Assembly (NCBI RefSeq): GCF_040436345.1
Contig: NC_133237.1
Coordinates: 21,519,749-21,583,748, forward strand
Direction: 5' to 3'
DNA from: Pagrus major
Lineage: Eukaryota > Chordata > Actinopteri > Spariformes > Sparidae
DNA: 64,000 bases
Shown: positions 52,321-63,600 of the stretch, piece after piece
Layout of the letters: each line of letters starts with the position of its first letter
Position numbering within the stretch: the first letter of the stretch is position 1
Position numbers and translations under genes: made by a program
Notes under the pieces: generated by a model
Databases searched by the model: none
The model's input: only the letters and a program-made list of their open reading frames with translations
What the model was told of the DNA's origin: nothing

Positions 52321-53264
52321 CTTGTGCGGACAAGAGACAAACACTTGGGGAAAGAAACGGCCAAACATCTTATTTAAAAGTATAATCTGAGGACACCTGG
52401 TTCGAAGCCTTTTAGTTGCCAGTTTCAGGCCAAAAGCAGCTTCCTTATTAAATCATTTTGTTCCGCTGTGGTTTCTGTTTAAAGGTGCTGAGTTAGAAAA
52501 AAGAGGAAATAAAGGCACAAACATCGTTTCAGATGCATGATGACCTTTCAGATAAAGTGTGACTGGTGGATGACTGGTAAACAAATGTGAAATGGTGAGT
52601 AAGACTTGAGTAATGTGGCTCTTAAGGCCAAAAAAATTAATTAAATAAATGAATAACACTTTAGACCAGTTACTGTACAGATGTTTCTCTAGTCTTTGGA
52701 GACTTTTATTGTTTTTCCAAAAGCACTGACGTTAGACAAATACACCCTGAATACTGAGTGGAGCTCTCCCTCACACAGATCACACTGAGCTGCTTCCAGC
52801 AAAACTGACTAACCTCCCAAGTATTCATCTCAGTTGCCTCGGCCTCGTGCCCAATCTCCAGCCTAGCGTAGATTTAGGATACTGTCATCATTTACCGCTA
52901 GTGACTCAACACACGAAGCTCTTCCTCTGAATCCCACGTGGAATCAATTGCTGTACGAGAGGCGGTGGGCTTGACTTGTTTCATCTGCACTGGAGCATGT
53001 TTCGAATAAAAAAGCAAATAAACTCTGGCAGATGAGAAAGCGGCGCTGTGTTCTGGCTGGCTTGTGTCATCGTGTTGACCACAAACAACAACGCACCGTT
53101 TCCTTTGTGTCACCTTCCTGTAACGACATAAATGCAAACGTCAAAGCAGGTAAAGCAGCTCTCATCTGCTTCTGTACCTCCGAGATAAAAGGAAGAGCTT
53201 CGAGGAAGGAAGGAGGGTAAAGAGATAGATTACATTACATCAGACTTCATGGTGGGATGATACT

Positions 53265-53396
53265 TTTGTGCAGTTGTTCACTGTGAATACTTTTACTTTG
53301 CTACTTTAAGTGTATTTTGATGCTAATACCTGAGTATTAATGCAGTAACTTCACTTGTATTACTACTTTTACCTGAGTAAAGTATCTAAATACCTA
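53265..53396. repeat. TACTTTTACTT repeat, short copy
   Basis: It contains ATACTTTTACTTTGCTACTT, TACTACTTTTACCTGAGTAA and AGTATCTAAATAC. It is a short member of the family at 11740, 17496 and 43840, and the GATTA array follows it within about 35 bp. Confidence 0.6.
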
Positions 53397-53429
53397 GATT
53401 ATATTATATTAGATTAAAATATGACATTG

Positions 53430-54120
53430 GTTGTGATGAATTTTGATCTGAAGTGAGATTGGATGCAATGGGATTATATTAAACTAGATTAGAACAGAGA
53501 TGACATGCCAGCAGATTAAATGAGATGGGATTAGCCCGGGTTACGTTGGATAAGAACAGAGGTGAGATTGTGTGACATGATATTAGATTACATTACATGT
53601 GATGTGATGAGAATAAGTGAGATGAGGCCAGATTACCTCAAATGAAATGAGATTACTTTAAATCAGAGATTATCACATTAGATCAGATGGGATGAGAGCA
53701 GATTATGTGACACTATTTTTCACTGCATTAGCGATGAGACCAGATTACCTCAGATTAGATGATATTATTATTAGAGATTATTACATTAGATGAGATGAGA
53801 TTACAATAGTTGATAGATTATTACATCAGATGGGCTGAGAGTAGATTGTGTGACACTACTTTGTTCTACATCAGAGATATGATGAGGATTAATGAGATTA
53901 GACCAGATTACATGAGATTAGAGGTGAGATTTCAATAGTTTATAGATTATTACATCAGATGGGCTGAGAGTAGACTGTGTGACACCACTTTACACTACAT
54001 TAGAGCAGAAATGAGATATGATGGGAATAAATGACATAAAAGCAGATTACATGAGATTAGAGGTGAGCTGGGTGGTATTAGATTAGAGATGAGATTACAG
54101 GTAGATTAGAATGAGATGAG
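53430..54120. repeat. Degenerate GATTA/GAGAT array with higher-order period
   Basis: About 690 bp built mostly from variants of AGATTA, GAGATGAGATTA and CAGATTACAT with strong purine bias on the plus strand. A longer unit beginning AGATTATTACATCAGATGGG recurs at 53815 and 53944 (period 129 bp, nearly identical over more than 40 bp), with a more diverged relative at 53667. No coding frame. Confidence 0.85.
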
Positions 54121-56224
54121 ACTAAATGAGAAAAGACTGCAGAAAACCTTGAACAGAGACAATGACAGGGCAATAAAACTACAGTACAGCGCTGCTATAT
54201 TATCTGTTTCCTGTAAAAACCTGCCAGTTGTCGACAAAGAGAAATAACAATCTCTGCAGGAGCAGCTCTGATGTTCTGCATCAGCCAGACATCCAGCTGC
54301 TCAGTCAGTGCCACACCACCCAATTACTGTCCATCTGCTAACAGTGTCCACAGATGACCTGACGTCCTCCCATTGCGTCTAACAAAACACAAACAGCCGA
54401 CCATGTGCGGCAGACTCGTCGGGGCTTTCGCTAGGTCGACGTGCTGTGGGGTCTCGCCTTTTCCAGGCGGTTTTGCATTACAGGAAGTAACACTGAGTCA
54501 CTAATCTCGCTCCTTTCTGACTCAGACTGTTGAAGTCAGAAATCTGATCTGGCACAAAGAGGCCCCCCTGTTGTAAGGGGATCACTTTTTTCTCCCAAAT
54601 GCTCCATATTATTAAAGAGTAAAAAAAAAAGCAGTTATTGACCACGCAGAGTTTTTAAAACTGAAATAATGAGTCACAAGTGGATAGAAACATTTTCTTC
54701 CTCCAAGTGTTCAGGAATATCTAGCTGAGAATGCCTGACACGTTAGACAGCCGCCTCTGGCACACTGCGAGCCGTACGTCATGTCAGAAGTGGAAGAATT
54801 GTTTTTGCAGATTTGTAGACTTCCCATATGACACAAGATTTAATTTGGAACATTGACTGGACATTCCACTGACTTCACCGAAATGTGTTTCATATGAAAA
54901 CACTTTACGTAACCGGCTGGCAGGTCCGAGCTGCATGGAAACGAACATGGTGAAGTTACTGTAGTAGTGGTGGCAGCAGCTGGAGCAGGCCGTGGTGGAC
55001 TGTTTACAGCCTGACAGGCACCACACTATCTTAAAGCTTCACCGTACTGAAAAACTGTTTGATTAGCAAAATTAAAGTTAAAGAAAGCTTTTAAACGTAG
55101 TAGTTGAGAGCTACAGTACCAACTAGTCTCGTCAGTGCTAAGCAATGTTTAAGGAATGAACAGATCGCTGCTGCTGATTATTAAGCAGTAAAGCTTCTGT
55201 GATCCACTTTCTTTTCCTCGGGGCATGGACGTATTTGAAGAGTAAAAACATTGTGAAGTATTCCATTCTGTAATTTCTGAGGAAACATTGCATCTATATT
55301 AGTTTAACATGTGACTCACTCACTGTCATGAACTTTACGGATGACTTCTGCATCTCATTTCCTTTTGGTTTCAAACTGATGTGGTTTTTATTTTGTGGCT
55401 GCTGATTTACTGAATTAAATTCCAACTTTGGTATAATCTGGACTGAAATGTTGAGATTTATGACAGAGTTGCTGTGTTTTGTGTTGGCGCTGCTCTGTTT
55501 CGTTTCAACGTCCTCACACAATGCTTTTATTTTCCTTTTTTGATTGAAGCCTTGTGTTTCTTTAGGTTTTCACATGTGAAAGAAATTTCTGGTGAGGTGA
55601 AACCTCCCACCCTGCATACATTGAAGAAATGGCACCATTTTAATGCAGTGGGATGGACACTGCTGCCACCTTGTGTTAAATATGTTGTTTTTAAAGGTTG
55701 TGTGAGTGTAAAGTTGTCAACTTTGCTATTCTGGGTGAGAAAGTGATCCCAGTTTTACTCATCTGGAAAAGAATATATATTCAAATATTTTAAAAAATTA
55801 GATGCCTTTATCAAAACTTCTCTGTTTGATCATCTTTCTATTCTAAACATCTTATAATTCATCCTTAGGTCTCATTATATATAGAAATAAGTTGCTATAA
55901 ACAACTTCAATCAGTCTTTCTTTCCTTGAGGAACGATTCTCTTGTCGTGATTATCAGAATGCTTAGTAATTCAACATAAAACTCCCAAAACTGTCAGTGA
56001 AAATGCAAAATATGCCTGTGATTAAAGTGAAAGTAGTATTATTGTTGAAGTAGGACTATATCCAAAAATGTCATTAGGAAAATAGATCATTGTTGCATGC
56101 AGAACATTGTCAATTATGAGTATGAGATGGCAAAATATTTGCTGACACTGACTCTACTGATGTGGAAAATGCTTTCTCAAGCACTGACAGAACCAAAGTA
56201 AAGCAACAGTGCTTAAAATGAGTC
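54121..56224. other. Intergenic region between the GATTA array and the ints1-side repeats
   Basis: No gene, RNA gene or named repeat was recognised. Frames are at most 90 codons and have no recognisable product. Confidence 0.5.
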
Positions 56225-56441
56225 TTTGGCACCGTCTGCTGGAAACTTCCTGGTATTTGTTTTGTGTACATGAATTAACTCACGAAGAAACTGAGTCACT
56301 GTCCATTAGCAAAGGTCATATTTTATAAAGTAATTGTTTTTTTTAAAAAACTTGAAATGCTTGTTCGTTTCATCCTTTGTATGATTAGTTGTCTGCACAT
56401 AATGTTACATGTAATGCACTGTTACAAAAATGACTCCTGAG

Positions 56442-56475
56442 TGCCCTCCAGTGGTCACATTGCGTAACTACAACT
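56442..56475 (+). repeat. 34-bp module with CTCF-like core, copy 1
   Basis: It starts TGCCCTCCAGTGGTCACA and ends GCGTAACTACAACT. Copies 2 and 3 at 56552 and 56738 have the same length. The first half reads as a CTCF-like site on the minus strand. Confidence 0.8.
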
Positions 56476-56551
56476 CTGTCGTTTTGAAAGACTTACTTTG
56501 AAAGTGTTGACCGGAAGCGTCACTATGCTATTGTCTCTAGCTTGATGTTGC

Positions 56552-56585
56552 AGTTGTAGTTACCCACTGTGGCCACCAGAGGGCA
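56552..56585 (-). repeat. 34-bp module with CTCF-like core, copy 2 (inverted)
   Basis: On the minus strand it starts TGCCCTCTGGTGGCCACA and ends GGGTAACTACAACT. Read on the plus strand, GGCCACCAGAGGGCA is the best CTCF match of the three. Homology with copy 3 extends past the module (CAAG.TAGA.ACA..., then CTTCCGGT and TTTCAAAGTAA). Confidence 0.8.
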
Positions 56586-56601
56586 ATTGTTATGCTTTTT
56601 A

Positions 56602-56617
56602 CACTGCCCCCTGTGGT
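56602..56617 (-). promoter_or_regulatory. CTCF-like motif
   Basis: ACTGCCCCCTGTGGTA reads on the minus strand as TACCACAGGGGGCAGT, a good match to the CTCF core. It is not part of a 34-bp module. Confidence 0.35.
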
Positions 56618-56737
56618 ATTAGGGTGTAATTACACCTCTGCCTACTGTTTAATTAGAGCAGAGGCATAATTGTCAGCACCTTTACAACAGACAGCTCCGA
56701 AAATATCTTAATAAACTATTATTCAATGTACTGCCTC

Positions 56738-56771
56738 TGCCCCCTGGCGGACACAGCGCGTAACTACAACT
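56738..56771 (+). repeat. 34-bp module with CTCF-like core, copy 3
   Basis: It starts TGCCCCCTGGCGGACACA and ends GCGTAACTACAACT. On the minus strand it gives CCGCCAGGGGGCA, a strong CTCF-like core. Confidence 0.8.
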
Positions 56772-56984
56772 GTCCGTCAAGTTAGACACAGTGGCATACT
56801 TCCATTCCTCCTACTTCCGGTGAATAATTTCAAAGTAAAGAAGTATAGCTGAGTAGCGATGTAAAACATCTCAAAGCAGAAGTGGAAGTAGCAGAAGTTT
56901 CTGTTTTAGCGTTTTGAATGGCAGCGTACATTTTACATCTGCTCAGTTAAGAGGTTTATTAGAGCAACACCACCTGAAACTTCC

Positions 56985-57016
56985 TGTCGCTAGGTGGCGC
57001 AATAGACCGCCATGTT
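56985..57016 (+). promoter_or_regulatory. ints1: ints1 promoter: CTCF-like and YY1 motifs
   Basis: TGTCGCTAGGTGGCGC fits a CTCF core, and CCGCCATGTT (57007-57016) is a consensus YY1 element of the kind found at start sites of housekeeping genes. The sequence downstream is CpG-richer and no TATA box is seen. Transcription probably starts near 57015. Confidence 0.5.
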
Positions 57017-57164
57017 TCTTAGCGAACGACAGTAAAACAGCCAGAGAAGAAGAAGCGATCACGGCTCGGGCTATCTGAGAGCTTTGAGTCGGCAAACGTC
57101 ATTTTTTGCTTAAAGCGAGTGGTTCAAGTTGGTTTCGATCTGTTTTATGAGGCCGAATAAACAC
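57015..57164 (+). other. ints1: ints1 non-coding exon 1 (inferred)
   Basis: Bounded on the right by the donor AACAC|GTGAGT at 57164/57165, which would join to GCACAG|ACGGC at 57546. An upstream frame starts at 57147, crosses the junction and stops after ten codons in exon 2. The left end is an estimate from the YY1 motif. Confidence 0.5.
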
Positions 57165-57545
57165 GTGAGTCCTGTTTTAATTCAAGTTTGTTGATTTGCG
57201 GGCCAATTAACGCTATCATTCATTGTCAGCGCTAGGGTTGACACCGTTGAGCTAACTAAAGTTGCTAGCTAGGAGCTGTAGCTGTATTTGTTGTCGTTAG
57301 CTTAGCGTTAGCAGTTTTGTCCAGTACGTGGCTTTGCAGAAACGTAATTAACATCATGCAGGCTGTCAACTGAGACTCAACACAACCTTCTTGCTACAAC
57401 TTTACGATACGTTTTTAAAAACGTTGACGTTTGCTAATTAATGCTAGCTGTAGCCGTTCAGTTACCTTAGCGAAGGTTAGCTACTAAATGTGGGTGCTTG
57501 AAGTTCCTTAATTTTCTGTTTCTCCATGTTTTTCCTCATGCACAG

Positions 57546-57619
57546 ACGGCTGTCAGCTAGATAATGTCATCCACTTAACCTGCTGTGAATCTGGTTTTGA
57601 CTTGTGCCTGTTGATCAAG
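57546..57619 (+). other. ints1: ints1 5' UTR in exon 2
   Basis: Acceptor CCTCATGCACAG at 57545, then 74 bases to the start codon. A four-codon uORF lies at 57564-57578. Confidence 0.7.
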
Positions 57620-60600
57620 ATGAATCGCCCAAAGCCTACAACTCTCAGGCGCCCCAGTGCTGCAAAACCATCAGGTAAAATGCAAAACTAAGTGTCATCT
57701 TTTCTTCAGAAGCCCAGCAGAAGAAAATCCCAACTTACTGTGGCGTCTGCTTTCCACAGGTCACCCTCCACCAGGAGATTTCATTGCTCTCGGGTCAAAG
57801 AGCCAGGGTGGAGAGCCCAAAGCCCCCGCTGTCCTCCTGAAGCCAGCATCCACAGGTTTACCTGCTGACCGTAAGAGAGAGACTTCCTCTGCACTGCCCT
57901 CCTCATCTGGTCTGTCCAGCCTCGCCAAGCGGCCCAAACTATCCACCACCCCTCCTGTCAGTGCTCTGGGACGACTCGCTGATGTTGCAGCCGTGGACAA
58001 GAGGGCAATATCACCCTCAATAAAGGAGCCATCAGTGGTGCCTATTGAAGGTAAACCAGTGGCTTTACACCTATTAAAAACACCCGTGCTGTGTATTTTG
58101 GAAGGAAAGTTAAAGCTCCTCTTTTTTCTTGTAGTGTCACCGGCAGTGCTGCTGGATGAGATCGAAGCTGCAGAGTCTGAAGGAAATGATGATCGCATCG
58201 AGGGACTGCTGTGTGGAGCAGTGAAACAACTCAAGATGAACCGAGCCAAGCCCGACATAACGCTGTACCTCAGCCTCATGTTCCTGGCCAAAATCAAGCC
58301 CAATGTTTTTGCAACTGAAGGAATTATTGAGGTAAGATTTCAAATAGAGCTTGATTACAGACATTGTAAAGACATCCTTCCTCTGTGAACATCATGGATG
58401 GGTATTGACAGGTCTCTTATTGTTTTTCAGGCCTTGTGCAGCCTCTTGCGTCGAGATGCTTCCATCAACTTTAAAGCAAAGGGGAACAGCCTCGTGTCTG
58501 TTCTCGCTTGCAATCTGCTGATGGCAGCCTACGAGGAGGACGAGAACTGGCCAGAGATCTTCGTTAAAGTAAGAATCTCCTGAAGTCCTTTTTTTAATTT
58601 CAGCCATGTATGAACTCTCTCTCAATCTCAAATGTAATTTCAGGTGTACATCGAGGACTCTCTCGGAGAAAGAATCTGGGTGGACAGTTCTCATTGCAAA
58701 AATTTCGTTGACAACATCCAGACTGCTTTTGGGACAAAGATGCCACCTAAGAGCATGCTGCTGCAGGCCGACACTGGTCGCACTGGTGGAGATCTGAGTG
58801 CAGGTACGGTTATGTTAAGGAAACACACAGGCTGGTTGAGTGTGAGGATTACTGCTGCTGGAAACAAGCACTGGTTGGTTAATGCTGCCTTTGGGTTTTG
58901 TTTTTAGGTAGCAGCCCTCATCCTTCAACCCCGGACGAGGACGACAGCCAGACTGAATTGCTGATAGCTGAGGAGAAACTGAGCCCTGAGGATGAAGGGC
59001 AGGTCATGCCGAGGTATGAAAAAGTGCAGGTTTTACATACAAGTCAGTTTTGCTTTGTTTATTGTAGAGTTTAAGATTCCTTTGTCTTTTCTCTCATCCT
59101 GTGTTGCACTGTAGGTATGAAGAACTGGCAGAGAGCGTGGAGGACTACGTGCTCGATGTCCTCAGAGATCAGCTGAACCGCAGGCAGCCGATGGACAACG
59201 TGTCCCGAAACTTACTGCGTCTGCTCACGGCTACGTGTGGCTACAAAGAGGCTCGACTCATGGCTGTGCAGAGGCTGGAGATGTGGCTCCAGAACCCGAA
59301 GGTCAGTGACAGTTATCCTGGAATAAACCAATTCTTACTATGAATGTTGATAATGAGTATTGACTCACTTTCTTTGTTTTTGTGTACACAGCTGACTCGA
59401 CCAGCTCAAGACCTCCTCATGTCTCTGTGCATGAACTGCAACTCCCACGGGGCAGACGACATGGAGGTGATCTCCAACCTGATCAAGATCCGACTCAAAC
59501 CCAAAGTCCTCCTCAACCACTACATGCTGTGTGTCAGGTCTGTTGCGTCTCTTTTTGTTTCACGTCTAACTTGTAGTTATGCGCGTTGACGAACACTAAC
59601 TAGTGCTGATTCTCCAGGGAGCTGCTCAATGCACACAGAGACAACCTGGCCACTATGGTGAAGCTGGTGATATTCAATGAGCTGTCCAATGCCAGGAATC
59701 CTAACAACATGCAAGTCCTGCACACAGTGCTGCAGCACAGCCCAGAGCAGGCGCCAAAGGTGAAACTTTTGAGTTGTTAGGATAGTAGACTGGAAATAAT
59801 CATCATTTTTTGGCTTCCTAAATCTGAATTGTTTTCTCCTTTGTGTCTGCAGTTCTTGGCGATGGTGTTCCAGGACCTGCTGACCAATAAGGACGATTAC
59901 CTCCGAGCCTCCCGAGCTTTGCTGAGAGAAATCATCAAACAGACCAAGCATGAGATTAACTTCCAGTCCTTCTGCTTCGGGTTAATGCAGGAGAGAAAGG
60001 AGTCCAGCTATGTTGACATGGAGTTCAAAGTAAGTAAAACTCCCACAGTCATTTCCCCTTTTAATCTCAACGTGTTTACATCTGACTCTGAGCTGTTGAT
60101 CCTCTCCCACAGGAGCGTTTTGTCATCCAGGTGACAGATTTGCTGACGGTCTCCATGATGTTGGGCATCACCGCTCAGGTCAAAGAAGCTGGCATTGCGT
60201 GGGATAAAGGAGAGAAGAAGAGTGAGTGCTGTGCGTTATTTGTAATTTTGTATTTATTAACCATTTACGTATTCTTGGCCTTTTTGAATATGTGACTGCT
60301 TTGTTATAGATCTGGAGGGCCTGAGGTCGTTTCAGAACCAGATAGCTGCGATCCAGAGAGACGCTGTGTGGTGGCTTCACACCGTCGTTCCTACCATCAG
60401 CAAAGTTGGGGCAAAGGACTACGTTCACTGGTCGGTAACAGTAAACATCCAGAGTGTTCATTTTTCATTTTTGGGTGAACTTATCCTTTAAACTTCCTCT
60501 TTAATCGTCAGGGAAATTAGTCATTAGGATTTATTTATTTATTTATATCTATTTTCAGCTACTTAATATGAATCATGTGTTTCATGTCTGCAGCCTTCAC

Positions 60601-63600
60601 AAAGTGCTTTTCACCGAGCAACCGGAGACGTATTACAAGTGGGACAACTGGCCTCCAGAGAGCGACAGGAAGTGAGTTTTCCTTCCTTCTTTAAAATGAA
60701 TCATGTTTTACTCTGACTGTATCGAGCCCCGTCACCTGATTAAGCTGTTTTTTTAATTCCTCAGTTTCTTCCTCCGCCTCTGCTCCGAGGTGCCTCTGTT
60801 GGAGGACACACTGATGCGCATTCTGGTCATCGGGCTGTCGCGTGATCTGCCGCTGGGCCCTGCCGATGCCATGGAGCTCGCGGATCACCTGGTTAAAAGG
60901 GCTGCTGGAGTTCAGTCTGACGGTGTGTTGAGATCCACTGTTTATGATCACAGTTAAAGCTGTATTTATTAACTCTCTGGCAGAATATTTGGACGTTTGA
61001 TAAACACCTCAGTTTAATGAGCAGCCGACTCAAGTCTTGCAAGTACGACTGCTTATTCACATCTTTCGCTAGCTAGTACAAACAGAGGAAATATGTTTTT
61101 TATTGTTATAGTTTGAATGCTTCTTGACAACATCAGTTTCAATCCGTAAATTCTTTTTTTAACAGATCTGGAGGTCCTGAAAGTGGAAAGGATCCAACTC
61201 ATTGACGCGGTCCTCAATCTGTGTACATACCACCACCCAGAGAACATTCAGCTGCCTGCAGGGTACTGGCTTCACCAGCTTTTAAAGACATTTTTAGATG
61301 ATAAAGTTTACAGTCTAAAATAACAAATGACTCTTCATGTTTAAGGTACCAACCACCAAATTTGGCGATATCCACACTGTACTGGAAGGCATGGCTGCTG
61401 CTGCTTGTGGTGGCTGCGTTTAATCCACAGAAAATAGGTACATCATTTCTTTTTCTATGTTGCATGCATAAAAAATACTATAAGCTATTAAATATTTTCT
61501 GTTAATATGTTGTCTGACATTTTCCTTATTAGGTTTGGCTGCCTGGGATGGCTATCCTACTCTGAAAATGCTCATGGAGATGGTCATGACAAAGTAGGTG
61601 AAGGTTATCATTTGTAATCAAATAGTTTCAAGGTAAAAACGCTGAACAACTAACACAACTCTCTCCATGCTCCCACAGTAACTATACCTACCCTCCGTGC
61701 ACCGTTGCGGATGAAGACACAAAGACAGAGATGATCAACAGGGAGCTGCAGATCTCCCAGAGAGAGAAACAAGAGATCCTGGCCTTTGAGAGCCACTTGG
61801 CAGCAGCCTCCACTAAACAGACCATCACAGAGAGCAACAGCTTGTTGTTGTCTCAGCTGACCAGCCTGGATCCACAGTAAGAGACCAAGAGGGCTTACTT
61901 CATGTGCCATGCAACTAGTTAATTGATGTCTCCTCAAAGGAAATGTTTCAGTTATAAGACGGAAAAGTTACCCAAATTGGTTCTGACTGGAAGATGGACT
62001 GATTTCTTGTTTGTTTTCAGGGGTCCTCCTCGTCGTCCTCCTCCTCAGGTCCAGGAGCAGGTAAAAAGCCTCAACCAGTCTCTGCGTCTGGGACACCTCC
62101 TCTGCCGCAGCCGCAACCCAGACTTCCTCCTCAACATCATCCAGAGACAGGTAATGACCGTGTGCACTGTCAAAACAGTTTGTTGTATGTTATGTAAGTG
62201 TTTTAGTGTTCAAACCCAGAGAAATGATCATATGCTACTTACATGTTTTGTTTTTTTGAGAGACCCCCAGCAGCATTACATAATGTGCATTTAAAGAGGA
62301 AGAAATAAAGCATTATTCTCAGACTTCTCTCTTTGGTGTACATCCTGTAACTGTCGTGCATTTTCAATCCTTCACAGGCTTCCTCTCAGTCCATGCCGTG
62401 GTTGGCTGATTTGGTCCAGTCCAGTGAAGGGTCCCTGGATGTGCTGCCAGTGCAGTGCCTGTGTGAATTCCTCCTGCATGATGCCGCAGACGACAGTCTG
62501 CCGATAGAGGATGACGACGAGGGAGAGAGCAAAGAGCAGAAAGCCAAGAAGAGACAAGTGTGTTGATTCTTACACCTTACTGAAATTGTCCTATTTTGAC
62601 ACTGTTTTTGAATTCTTTCTTCAAAAACTTGACAAGTCTTTATTTTGTCTTGGTCTCAAATTAACATGCTACATTTATACTGGTGGCTTTTCGCACTGAC
62701 TCTCGACTAATCCAGAATTACTATCTGTCTTCTTGTTAGAGACAACAAAAGCAAAGACAGCTACTCGGACGGCTCCAGGATCTTTTGTTGGGTCCCAAGG
62801 CCGACGAACAGACAACATGTGAAGTGTTGGACTACTTTCTGCGTCGCCTTAGCTCTTCTCAGGTGGCATCGAGAGTGCTAGCCATGAAGGTGCCTCAGTG
62901 GAAGCTGGAAATATCATCTGTAGCATTGTTATGCTGTTAAACACGATTTAATTTACATCATGTATTTGTGTGTAGGGTTTGTCATTGGTGCTCAGTGAAG
63001 GAGGCTTGAAAGATGGAGAGGAGCGCGACCAGCCCATGGAGGAAGACTCTGCAGATGCTGAGCTCTTGCCAGGGTATCAGTGGCTGCTCCAAGACCTCCC
63101 AAAGCTCCCGTTGTTTGACAGCGTCCGAGGCATGACGTCCACCGCTCTGCAGCAGGTCAGTGTCTGACTGGAGATAAATGGAAACCTTCTAGGAAGATTA
63201 TTGAGCTGGAGTTTGAAGGGTGTGTCTTGCCTCTGTGCTCCCTTGAAGGCTATTCACATGGAGACAGATCCGCAGACGATCAGCGCTTATCTCATCTACC
63301 TATCCCAGCATGCACCAGTGGAGGAGCAAGCTTCTCATAATGACCTGGCCCTGGTAATCAAAGCGAGTTGCTTCAATTTAATTTACATTACATGCTCTTT
63401 TTTTTCAATTACTTTTGTTCTCATGCAGCAGTGCTGACCTGAATCTCACCCACTGTAGGATGTTGCCCGGCTAATCGTGGAGCGCTCCACCATCATGAAC
63501 AGCCTGTTCTGCAAACACTCCTGCAGGCCCGAGTCCGACGCTGTGCTCAGTGCTTTCCTCACCATCTTCTCGACGTACATCAGGAGGATGAGGAAGACCA

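Noticed and set aside
57761-58303. 180-codon minus-strand frame
   Set aside because: Antisense shadow of ints1 exons 2 and 3, which read as INTS1 on the plus strand.
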